From: Sulfurimonas sp.
GTDB taxonomy: Bacteria > Campylobacterota > Campylobacteria > Campylobacterales > Sulfurimonadaceae
Assembly (NCBI GenBank): GCA_002733155.1
Contig: NVUO01000015.1
Coordinates: 2,939-8,793 of the forward strand
Reading direction: 5' to 3'
Length of the DNA: 5,855 nt
Shown here: positions 1 through 5,855 of the stretch, in pieces
Layout of the letters: every line of letters begins with the position of its first letter
How positions within the stretch are numbered: position 1 is the stretch's first letter
Translations under genes and position numbers: made by a program
Notes under the pieces: model-generated
Database searches by the model: none
The model's input: the letters and a program-made list of their open reading frames with translations, nothing else
Told to the model about the DNA's origin: nothing

Positions 1-267
1 TGATTTTAAAATACTTATTAAAACTTCAACCTGCTCTGAATTATTTAGATTTATACTTAGTTTTAAGACCTTACCTACACTTATACCCCTATATTTTACT
101 GGGGCATCTATATTTAAACCTAATATAGATTCTTCAAAACGTACATTATACCTTTGCATCTCCTTCTCATTTGAAGACTTCATCAACCAATAAGAAAAAA
201 ATAGCATCAATAATATACTAATTAATACAAATATTCCAACAAAAGTATAACTTACCTTATTATTCAT
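1..267 (-). CDS. mlaD: MCE-family lipid transport protein (MlaD-like), N-terminal part only
   Basis: The first 89 codons of a gene that continues past base 1 without a stop. The ATG at 267-265 follows the mlaF stop by 11 bases and has a good ribosome binding site. Residues about 7-28 form one uncleaved hydrophobic membrane anchor preceded by a short NNK-containing N-terminus. Next comes the start of an MCE domain, with the typical block at residues 50-67 (GLNIDAP, KYRG, SVGKV). Family knowledge: MlaD-type proteins are anchored in the inner membrane, form hexameric rings in the periplasm, and pass phospholipids to or from the MlaE/MlaF transporter. The position directly after the permease and ATPase genes fits that role. 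Total length and C-terminal features, such as a coiled coil or long needle, cannot be judged. The related Campylobacter genes lie next to the iamA/iamB transporter genes. Confidence 0.9.
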   Translation of the reverse strand, partial: MNNKVSYTFVGIFVLISILLMLFFSYWLMKSSNEKEMQRYNVRFEESILGLNIDAPVKYRGISVGKVLKLSINLNNSEQVEVLISILKS

Positions 268-274
268 CTATATA

Positions 275-280
275 CCTCTT
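275..280 (-). promoter_or_regulatory. Ribosome binding site of mlaD
   Basis: On the minus strand AAGAGG lies 7 bases upstream of the mlaD ATG at 267 and shares its first two bases with the TAA stop of mlaF. This supports the chosen start and suggests translation of mlaD is coupled to termination of mlaF. Confidence 0.75.
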
Positions 281-1019
281 AAAATTTACCCGCAAAAAAT
301 GTTTGTATAAACTCGCTGTTTATAGATTTTATATTATCTAAGCTTCCTTCATATACTATCTTTTTATTATCTATAACTGCTACCCTATCAAGTGTATCAT
401 ATATTGATTGTAAATCATGTGAAACTATAACTATAGTTAAATTTAAAAGCTTTCTTAACTTTAATATCAAAGAATCAAACTCCCTTGCTGAAATTGGGTC
501 AAGTCCAGATGTTGGTTCATCTAAAAATAATAATTGTGGATCCATAGAGAGTGAACGTGCAAGAGCTGCCTTTTTTTTCATTCCGCCACTTATTTGTGAT
601 GGAAAAAGATGAGCATCCTCAGGTTTTAATCCAACTATACTTATTTTATACTCAACTATTTCTTTAATCATAACTTGAGATAAGTCAGTATATTCAATAA
701 GTGGTAAGGCTATATTTTCTGCTATACTTAAGGGAGAAAATAAGGCTCCAGATTGAAATAAAACTCCCCAATTTTGTCTTAATTTTTGAGCCTCACTATG
801 TTTAATATTATCTAATTCATGTCCCATTATATTTATAGATCCACTATCAAAGTTTTGAAGCATTACCATCTCACGCAAAAGTGTGGTTTTTCCACAACCA
901 CTTGGACCAAGAAGTCCATAAATCTCACCTTTATTTATACTAAGACTTAAGCCATCATGAACAATTTTTTTATCAAATATTGTTATTATATCTCTAACTT
1001 CTATAAGTGTTTTCATCAT
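279..1019 (-). CDS. mlaF: Mla-type lipid ABC transporter ATP-binding protein (MlaF-like)
   Basis: ATPase subunit that powers the MlaE permease on the cytoplasmic side of the inner membrane. In 246 residues it has every ABC motif: Walker A GPSGCGKT at 38-45, Q-loop Q89, signature ISGGM at 143-147, Walker B LLFLDE at 163-168, D-loop SGLDP at 171-175 and switch H201. The signature followed by basic residues and AALAR (MKKKAALAR) is characteristic of the MlaF/Ttg2A group, and the length is normal. The ATG overlaps the mlaE stop (ATGA), so translation is probably coupled. Two ATGs stand in tandem at 1019 and 1016. The only purine-rich site upstream, TTTGGG, is 3 bases from the first and 6 from the second, so the second (245 residues) is possible. 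A run of eight A residues (571-578) encodes part of the signature region. The Campylobacter relative is called iamA. Confidence 0.93.
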   Translation of the reverse strand: MMKTLIEVRDIITIFDKKIVHDGLSLSINKGEIYGLLGPSGCGKTTLLREMVMLQNFDSGSINIMGHELDNIKHSEAQKLRQNWGVLFQSGALFSPLSIAENIALPLIEYTDLSQVMIKEIVEYKISIVGLKPEDAHLFPSQISGGMKKKAALARSLSMDPQLLFLDEPTSGLDPISAREFDSLILKLRKLLNLTIVIVSHDLQSIYDTLDRVAVIDNKKIVYEGSLDNIKSINSEFIQTFFAGKF

Positions 1020-2137
1020 ATACCCAAATTAATAAAGGCTATTGAAAAGATTGCATCACACACTATTACAGCAAAAATAGATTCAACTACACTCTTAGTA
1101 GTATTTAAACCAATACTTTGAGTATCATCTTTTACTTTTAATCCTCTATATATACCTATAGACGCAATTAAAAATGCGAAAAAAGGACCCTTAATAATAC
1201 CTATAAAAAAATGTTTCACAGCTATAGTTTCGTTAAAACGATCTAAAAATAACTCACTTGTTATTCCAAGATCTAAATTAGCGACAAGCATACCTCCCAT
1301 TATTCCCATAATATCTGCTATAAAAATCAATATTGGCATAACAATCATAAGTGCTATAATCCGAGGTAATACTAAAAATATATATGGATCAAAGCCCATA
1401 GTCTTCATTGCATCTAACTCTTGAGTAATTTTCATAGATCCTATTTGTGCTGTAAACGCAGAACCACTACGTCCAGCTATAACTATAGCTGTAATAAGTG
1501 GTGCTAATTCTCTAAGAATAGATATACCTAGCATATCAACTATAAATATATTTGCACCATAAATTTTAAGTTGAAATGATGACTGATAAGCTACAACTAC
1601 ACCGATTAAAAAGCTAGTTAAACTAATAATCCAAAAAGCTTTTATACCACTTTCATTAATCTCAAAAAATATCTCTTTGTATCTAATATTTTTAATATTA
1701 CTTAAATACTTAATTTTATTTATAAAAAGTTTACCTAAAAAGGCCATAAAAGACAAAAAACCAAAAAAGTTATCTAAAGTATTTTTGCCAATTTTTTCAA
1801 TTATGTTAAATGTCTTTATTGTAGGTATATAAGTAGTTTTTTTTTTATAATTTTCTACTAAACTTAAGATATCTAAGATATCTTTATTTGCACATATTAA
1901 ATCAACTTTTATTTTTTGTTTTTTTAATTGCATAGAGAGATTGTGAATAAATATAGAGGCTGCACTATCTAAATAGTTTAACTCCAAGAAGTTTATGCTT
2001 AATTCATTAATAGCATTTAGATTAATTTTATCTATTTGACTTTGGTAAGAGTTTACCTGATAAATGGTAAACTCCCCAAAAAAGTTTAAAGAGACATTGG
2101 AGCCTTCTTTATTAATTTCAAGAGATAAATAACTCAT
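1016..2137 (-). CDS. mlaE: STAS domain-MlaE fusion, lipid ABC transporter permease
   Basis: Inner-membrane permease of the Mla/MCE phospholipid transporter, with a regulatory domain in the same chain. Residues 1 to about 96 resemble a STAS domain: alternating strands and helices, with the LDSAAS loop at 56-61 matching the conserved loop of MlaB and anti-sigma antagonists. A linker (about 97-155) includes a possible amphipathic segment at 125-140. The MlaE core has hydrophobic segments near 168-185, 196-220, 255-285, 308-330 and 350-372. The family motifs RELAPL (209-214), AGRSGSAF (221-228), ELDAM (240-244) and LPR (257-259) are intact. A 373-residue length fits MlaB plus MlaE. In E. coli these are two proteins, and MlaB binds MlaF, so the fused domain probably stabilises or regulates the ATPase. 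The ATG is 9 bases after the cheW stop and has no close ribosome binding site; the nearest, AAAGAGA, is 16 bases away inside a hairpin. An A10 run marks the domain boundary. Confidence 0.92.
   Translation of the reverse strand: MSYLSLEINKEGSNVSLNFFGEFTIYQVNSYQSQIDKINLNAINELSINFLELNYLDSAASIFIHNLSMQLKKQKIKVDLICANKDILDILSLVENYKKKTTYIPTIKTFNIIEKIGKNTLDNFFGFLSFMAFLGKLFINKIKYLSNIKNIRYKEIFFEINESGIKAFWIISLTSFLIGVVVAYQSSFQLKIYGANIFIVDMLGISILRELAPLITAIVIAGRSGSAFTAQIGSMKITQELDAMKTMGFDPYIFLVLPRIIALMIVMPILIFIADIMGIMGGMLVANLDLGITSELFLDRFNETIAVKHFFIGIIKGPFFAFLIASIGIYRGLKVKDDTQSIGLNTTKSVVESIFAVIVCDAIFSIAFINLGI
1837..1846 (-). repeat. Ten-base poly-A tract inside mlaE, at the STAS/permease boundary
   Basis: The plus strand has ten consecutive T residues, so the mlaE coding strand carries A10 within codons 98-101 (Lys-Lys-Lys-Thr). 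It is the longest single-base run I see in the window. Loss of one A leads to a TAA stop after residue 106, and gain of one A leads to a TAA stop after residue 110. Either slip would therefore leave only the STAS-like part. Confidence 0.9.
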
Positions 2138-2144
2138 ATAATAA

Positions 2145-2166
2145 TATTAGAAATCTCTTTCTAATA
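2145..2166 (-). promoter_or_regulatory. Perfect 9-bp inverted repeat at the cheW/mlaE junction
   Basis: On the minus strand, TATTAGAAA and TTTCTAATA are exact reverse complements separated by a GAGA loop, which is a GNRA-type tetraloop in RNA. The hairpin contains the last codons and TAA stop of cheW and ends 7 bases before the mlaE ATG. The stem has only one G-C pair and is followed by TTATTATATG, with no continuous T run, so it is not a convincing rho-independent terminator. The only candidate mlaE ribosome binding site (AAAGAGA) lies in the loop and adjoining stem. A role in translation control, RNA processing or weak attenuation is inference. Confidence 0.55.
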
Positions 2167-2641
2167 ACCTGTCTACTTTTAAAATAGTTATTATTCTGTC
2201 CTCTTGTTTACCTACACCGTCAATCATACTATCATCACTACTTATAGTATCTGGGGGTGCTCCAATATCTGATTTTTTAATTCTTATAGCCATAGTAAGT
2301 CTATCTATAACAAATCCTGCTACATCATCGCCATCCCTCATAACAAAAAATCTAGTCTCTTCATTATGTTTTTGTTTAGCAAGACCAAATTTTTGACGTA
2401 AGTCTATCAGTGGAATTACCGAACCACGAAGATTAAATACACCAAGTACATATTTTGGAACCTGAGGCACCCTTGTCCATGAAAATGGTTTAATAATCTC
2501 TTGAATAGAAAGAATAGGCACTGCATATTCTTCTTCACCAATAATAAAACCAACTAACTGAACTATATCATCAGATTGGTCAATAGTTACACCTTGTTGA
2601 TCACTTTGTTGATTGATTATTTGTTTTAATTTGTCACTCAT
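2147..2641 (-). CDS. cheW: Chemotaxis coupling protein CheW
   Basis: Scaffold protein that joins chemoreceptor tips to CheA in the cytoplasmic sensory array. The 164 residues hold a single CheW domain from about 26 to 160. Recognisable parts are the opening strand VQLVGF, the EYAVPI segment (38-43), the VPKYVLGVFNLRG stretch (61-73) and the following VIPLIDLR strand (75-82). A receiver is absent, which separates it from CheV. The first 22 residues form a polar, glutamine-rich extension. The ATG at 2641 overlaps the cheA stop (ATGA) and has GGAG 8 bases upstream, so the start is secure and translation is probably coupled to cheA. The order cheV-cheA-cheW is the arrangement known from Campylobacter jejuni. 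The last codons form one arm and the loop of the hairpin at the mlaE boundary. Confidence 0.95.
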   Translation of the reverse strand: MSDKLKQIINQQSDQQGVTIDQSDDIVQLVGFIIGEEEYAVPILSIQEIIKPFSWTRVPQVPKYVLGVFNLRGSVIPLIDLRQKFGLAKQKHNEETRFFVMRDGDDVAGFVIDRLTMAIRIKKSDIGAPPDTISSDDSMIDGVGKQEDRIITILKVDRLLERDF

Positions 2642-4998
2642 GATAAGAACTCCGATTTAAAGTTAATATTTCTTTGAACTACACTTGCTAAATAATCAGA
2701 AGAATAAGGTTTAGTAATATATTCAACCATCCCAGATTCAACACCACGCATACGATCTGATTTACCAGTACGAGATGTTACAGCAATTAAAGGCATATTT
2801 TTGTATCTATTGTATTTTTTAATCTCGGATGCTAATGTATATCCATCCATCCTCGGCATCTCTATATCAATAAGCATAGCATCAAAATTATAATCACCTT
2901 GTTTTAATATACTTAATGCCTCTTGTCCATCAGCAGCTTCAACTAAGCTTACGCCTAGCGGTTCCATAGCCTTACGCATTATCATTCTATCAGTTTTAGA
3001 ATCATCAACTATCATAACAGTATAATCACTTGCTTTAGTTTTTTCATGTGTTATTTGTGCAGCTGAAGATGAACTTTCAACTAAGGCTGAAGCTTTTACA
3101 CTTTTAGCAATATCCATAAGTGCTACTACATCAACAATTAATGTAACCCCACCATCACCACGGATAGTAGCTCCAGCTACACCCTCTATACCTTTTAAAT
3201 ACTCACCTAAAGATTTAATAACTATCTCTTCTTGTCCAACTAAAGTATCAACTATAAGACCTAGTTTTTGAGTACCAAGACCAAGTACAACTACATATGC
3301 ATGTTCACTAGAATCTAAAATACGCTCAACTTCAAATATATCTCCAATGTGAACTAAAGATAAAACATCATCACGTAAACGCATTACTGAACGTCCCTCT
3401 ACTGTATAAATCTCATTTTTTGAGATTCTAACAGTCTCTAGAACTGATGCTAAAGGTATAGCATAATATTCCTCTTGAACACCAACAAGTAAGGCTTGAA
3501 TAATAGCTAAAGTTAAAGGAATTTTTAACTTCATAGATGTTCCAACACCTAGCTCACTATCAATATCAATAATACCATTAAGTTTTTCAATATTTGTTTT
3601 TACAACATCCATTCCAACACCACGACCAGATACATTTGTAACAGCTGTAGCTGTAGAGAAACCTGGTCTAAAAATAAGACTGAATGCTTCTTTGTCACTC
3701 ATTTGGTCAGCTTCTTTTTCAGTGATAGTACCGTTTTCTGTAGACTTTGCTTTTAGCATATCTACATCTAAACCCTTACCATCATCATCAATTTGAATAA
3801 CAATTTGATTGCCTTCATTATAGGCTTTAAGTCTAATTGTACCTGTTTCAGACTTACCAGCAGCTATACGAATTTCTGGGATTTCAATACCATGGTCACA
3901 TGAGTTTCTAATAATGTGCACTAATGGATCACCAACCTCTTCAACAATTGATTTGTCAAGTTCAGTTTCTTCACCAGATATATCTAGCTCAATTTTTTTA
4001 TTTAACTCCCTAGTTAAATCTCTAATCATTCTAGGGAACTTATTAAATACCTTACCTATTGGTAACATTCTTGTTTTCATAACTGCGATTTGTAAGTCCG
4101 TTGTTACAAGTGATACTATAGATACTACCTGATTTAACTCTTCTAAAAATTCTTCACCCTCATAACGTTCTTCAACATCATCATTGATTTTAATTAATCT
4201 ATTTTTAGCAAGTACCAATTCACCAATAAGGTTCATTAAGTGATCAAGTCTTTTTACATCTACACGAATAGTTTGCTCAACCGTAGCAGCTTTTTTTGCA
4301 GGTGCAGCAGCCTGAGGTGCAGATTTAACTTTTGGTGCAACTGGTGTAGGAGTCACAACTACTGGTGTAGGTACAGCCTCTGGGATATTCTTTGTTTCTA
4401 CAGTAGGCTCATCATCTGGTTCAATAGATACTACTTTTTCACCAGCAGCAATTTTTGCTTTTCTTTTAGCCTTATCCTCTTCTTGACGTTCTTGAAGTAA
4501 TCTTTCTATCTCTGCTTCAAGTTCATCAGCATTCATGCTGTCATAATCAGTATCATCTTCTGAACTTTCTTCAACGACTACTTCTACTACAACTGGGGAT
4601 TCAATACTAGCCTTACCTGAGGAACAGATATCAAGCTTTTTTACACATTCAGCTACGTCAACACCAGTATCAGCAGATGTATCACGAATAATAACAAGCA
4701 AAGCTTTCATAAGGTCAACTGATTCTAAAATAACATCCATAACATCTGAAGTAATTATTAAATCACCATGCCTAGCCTTATTTAAAACATCCTCCATATG
4801 ATGAGTAAGATGTGTTAATACATCAAAATTTAAAAATGATGAGGCACCTTTAACTGTATGTGCTACACGAAAAATCCCATTTAATAATTCTAAATCTTCT
4901 GGTGTATTTTCTAGTTCAACAAGATCACTATCTAGTTGCTCAACAAGTTCAAATGATTCAACTAAAAAATCCTGTAGTATCTCTTGAAATTCATCCAT
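2638..4998 (-). CDS. cheA: Chemotaxis histidine kinase CheA with C-terminal receiver domain
   Basis: Central kinase of the chemotaxis array: it autophosphorylates on a histidine and passes the phosphate to receivers. In this 786-residue model, the HPt (P1) domain comes first with H47 in VAHTVKG. Residues about 126-240 are a linker, first acidic and helical (EAEIERLLQERQEED), then rich in Pro, Val, Thr and Ala; no P2-type CheY-binding domain is evident. The dimerisation helices follow from about 243. The ATPase domain has the N box with N365, G1 DDDGKGLD (404-411), an F box near 439-449 and G2 SGRGVGMD (457-464). A CheW-like P5 domain (about 495-640) precedes a receiver with D665/D666, phosphoacceptor D711, T741 and K763, all intact. 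I chose ATG 4998 because AGGAG sits 7 bases upstream and CheA proteins begin at this point (MDEFQEIL). A longer frame from GTG at 5025 would overlap cheV and has no matching site. CheA-receiver fusions are typical of Campylobacterota, where the receiver may act as a phosphate sink. Confidence 0.96.
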   Translation of the reverse strand: MDEFQEILQDFLVESFELVEQLDSDLVELENTPEDLELLNGIFRVAHTVKGASSFLNFDVLTHLTHHMEDVLNKARHGDLIITSDVMDVILESVDLMKALLVIIRDTSADTGVDVAECVKKLDICSSGKASIESPVVVEVVVEESSEDDTDYDSMNADELEAEIERLLQERQEEDKAKRKAKIAAGEKVVSIEPDDEPTVETKNIPEAVPTPVVVTPTPVAPKVKSAPQAAAPAKKAATVEQTIRVDVKRLDHLMNLIGELVLAKNRLIKINDDVEERYEGEEFLEELNQVVSIVSLVTTDLQIAVMKTRMLPIGKVFNKFPRMIRDLTRELNKKIELDISGEETELDKSIVEEVGDPLVHIIRNSCDHGIEIPEIRIAAGKSETGTIRLKAYNEGNQIVIQIDDDGKGLDVDMLKAKSTENGTITEKEADQMSDKEAFSLIFRPGFSTATAVTNVSGRGVGMDVVKTNIEKLNGIIDIDSELGVGTSMKLKIPLTLAIIQALLVGVQEEYYAIPLASVLETVRISKNEIYTVEGRSVMRLRDDVLSLVHIGDIFEVERILDSSEHAYVVVLGLGTQKLGLIVDTLVGQEEIVIKSLGEYLKGIEGVAGATIRGDGGVTLIVDVVALMDIAKSVKASALVESSSSAAQITHEKTKASDYTVMIVDDSKTDRMIMRKAMEPLGVSLVEAADGQEALSILKQGDYNFDAMLIDIEMPRMDGYTLASEIKKYNRYKNMPLIAVTSRTGKSDRMRGVESGMVEYITKPYSSDYLASVVQRNINFKSEFLS
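2650..2653 (-). promoter_or_regulatory. Ribosome binding site of cheW
   Basis: GGAG on the minus strand lies 8 bases before the cheW ATG and inside the last codons of cheA. It supports the ATGA-overlap start. Confidence 0.75.
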
Positions 4999-5005
4999 AT
5001 CTATA

Positions 5006-5010
5006 CTCCT
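5006..5010 (-). promoter_or_regulatory. Ribosome binding site deciding the cheA start
   Basis: AGGAG on the minus strand is 7 bases upstream of ATG 4998 and shares its first two bases with the TAG stop of cheV. This strong site argues for ATG 4998 over the in-frame GTG at 5025-5023, and suggests cheV-cheA translational coupling. Confidence 0.85.
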
Positions 5011-5855
5011 AGCTTGTATGTGCACGTACTACACGTGCCACTTCATTGTAAAATGTGCTTGCATTAAACTTAACTAAATAACCCTCAGCTCCAGATTCTT
5101 TACCTCTAAGTTCAGAAAAATGGTCACTTATTGAAGAATTAAATACTATTGGAATTTTACTAAATCTTAGATCTTCTTTTACATTAGCAGCAAAATGAAA
5201 ACCATCCATTCTAGGCATCTCAACATCTGAAATAATAATTTTTAGTTTATTTTCTAAATCTTCACCATACATTTCATATAGTTCTTCTAATTTATTTAAA
5301 CCTTCTTGTCCATCACCAGCTTCAACTACATTAAATCCCATTTTAACCATAGTTTCTTTAACTATTTTTCTAGCAGTAGTACTATCATCTAAAACAAGGG
5401 CTAAACCTGAAAAAGTATCCATATTTTCAGGTATTTCTTCAACATCTGGTTGATATAGTCCAAGCTCTTGTACTACTGTTTCCAAATCAAGGATTAGTAA
5501 AACATTATCACCCTCTATCCTTGTTACACCTGTTATTTTACTGCCCTCCATAGAACCTGTATCACTCATAAAAGATGTAGGTTCAATATCTGACCAATTT
5601 ATTCTTCTAATTCTTTTAGCCTCATGAACTATAAAACCAATTAATATATTATTAAATTCTGTGATAATTACTCTTCTTTTTTCATTAGAAGAATCTGGTG
5701 TAGTTATTCCCATCCATGATGCTAAGTCTACAACTGGTATAACGATACCTCGAAGATCAAAAATACCTTCAATATACTCAGGTGTACCAGGCAACTCTGT
5801 TAATATTGGCATTTTTATAATTTCACGAACTTTAGATACATTTATACCATAAATG
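5009..5855 (-). CDS. cheV: Chemotaxis coupling/receiver protein CheV, 5' end missing
   Basis: CheV is a CheW-like scaffold fused to a receiver; it couples receptors to CheA and may adjust kinase output or drain phosphate. The frame stays open to the window edge (281 visible residues). Codons upstream of the internal ATG at 5812 read IYGINVSKVREIIK, a typical CheW-domain start, so that ATG is internal and the true start is outside the window. Counting from that Met, the CheW-like part covers 1 to about 120 (EYIEGIFDLRG at 12-22, VIPVVDL at 24-30). The receiver runs from about 137 to 265, with D142/D143, phosphoacceptor D196 (ISDVEMPRMDG), S226 at the Thr/Ser position and K248. K248 is followed by Phe, not the common Pro. 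The stop is 10 bases before cheA. H. pylori has several CheV paralogues; which one this matches cannot be said. Confidence 0.94.
   Translation of the reverse strand, partial: IYGINVSKVREIIKMPILTELPGTPEYIEGIFDLRGIVIPVVDLASWMGITTPDSSNEKRRVIITEFNNILIGFIVHEAKRIRRINWSDIEPTSFMSDTGSMEGSKITGVTRIEGDNVLLILDLETVVQELGLYQPDVEEIPENMDTFSGLALVLDDSTTARKIVKETMVKMGFNVVEAGDGQEGLNKLEELYEMYGEDLENKLKIIISDVEMPRMDGFHFAANVKEDLRFSKIPIVFNSSISDHFSELRGKESGAEGYLVKFNASTFYNEVARVVRAHTS
5022..5038 (-). repeat. Short inverted repeat at the 3' end of cheV
   Basis: GCACGT and ACGTGC are exact 6-base reverse complements separated by five bases, within codons for Ala-Arg-Val-Val-Arg-Ala near the CheV C-terminus. The repeat ends 11 bases before the cheA ribosome binding site and has no following T run, so it is not a terminator. 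It may simply reflect the mirrored Ala-Arg...Arg-Ala coding. Confidence 0.4.

Noticed and set aside
2138..2166. Rho-independent terminator after cheW
   Set aside because: The stem has one G-C pair only, and what follows is TTATTATATG, not a U tract; mlaE begins at once.
2144..2175. Possible sigma-70 promoter for mlaE: TAGACA and TAATAT
   Set aside because: The spacer is 20 bases, longer than usual, and such matches are common in AT-rich DNA. The elements overlap the cheW 3' end and the hairpin, so I cannot support a promoter.
3914..4132. Open frame of 72 codons on the plus strand inside cheA
   Set aside because: It lies opposite the conserved CheA kinase core, has no ribosome binding site I can see and a Ser/Thr-rich composition expected of an antisense reading.
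4240..4500. Open frame of 86 codons on the plus strand inside the cheA linker
   Set aside because: Its Cys/Tyr/Phe/Trp/Arg-rich product is what antisense reading of Ala/Pro/Lys/Glu codons gives; it has no recognisable family features.
5810..5812. ATG in cheV as the gene start
   Set aside because: The frame continues upstream with IYGINVSKVREIIK, clearly CheW-domain sequence, so this Met is internal and cheV is cut by the window edge.
5661..5852. Open frame of 63 codons on the plus strand inside cheV
   Set aside because: It is antisense to the conserved CheW-like domain of CheV and shows no independent coding signal.
1..5855. tRNA, rRNA, CRISPR array, insertion sequence or attachment site
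   Set aside because: The window is filled by six intact or edge-cut coding frames with no spacer over 11 bases, and I saw no tandem or terminal repeats of the kind these elements need.

Overview
The window is a gap-free, single-direction gene cluster on the minus strand, so it is read from high to low coordinates. Six genes are visible and both end genes run off the window. The AT-rich sequence, a CheV-CheA(REC)-CheW cluster and a STAS-MlaE fusion together point to Campylobacterota (Epsilonproteobacteria), perhaps an Arcobacter- or Sulfurimonas-type organism. The genus cannot be fixed from this sequence.

Region 5855-2147 is the core of a chemotaxis signalling array. It encodes CheV (a CheW-like coupling domain plus a receiver, 5' end missing), CheA (a histidine kinase carrying its own C-terminal receiver) and CheW (coupling protein). 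Together these link membrane chemoreceptors to kinase activity. CheA would phosphorylate a separate CheY encoded elsewhere, as well as its own receiver and probably CheV's. No cheY, receptor, cheB or cheR gene is present here. The cheA start is best placed at the ATG at 4998, behind a strong ribosome binding site that overlaps the cheV stop codon, and not at an upstream in-frame GTG.

Region 2137-1 is an Mla-type (MCE) phospholipid transport module. It encodes a permease with a fused N-terminal STAS domain (MlaB plus MlaE in one chain), the ATPase MlaF, and the first 89 residues of a membrane-anchored MCE substrate-binding protein (MlaD). This ABC system moves lipids between the inner membrane and the periplasm or outer membrane.

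All junctions are overlaps or gaps of 11 bases or fewer, with no obvious rho-independent terminator, so the two unrelated modules could share a transcript. At the module boundary, a perfect 9-bp inverted repeat with a GAGA loop spans the cheW stop codon and ends seven bases before the mlaE start. Inside mlaE, a run of ten A residues lies exactly between the STAS and permease parts. A one-base slip there in either direction would yield a free STAS-like protein. These two elements are the most interesting non-routine signals. The genes themselves belong to known families, and I see no evidence for a wholly new system.
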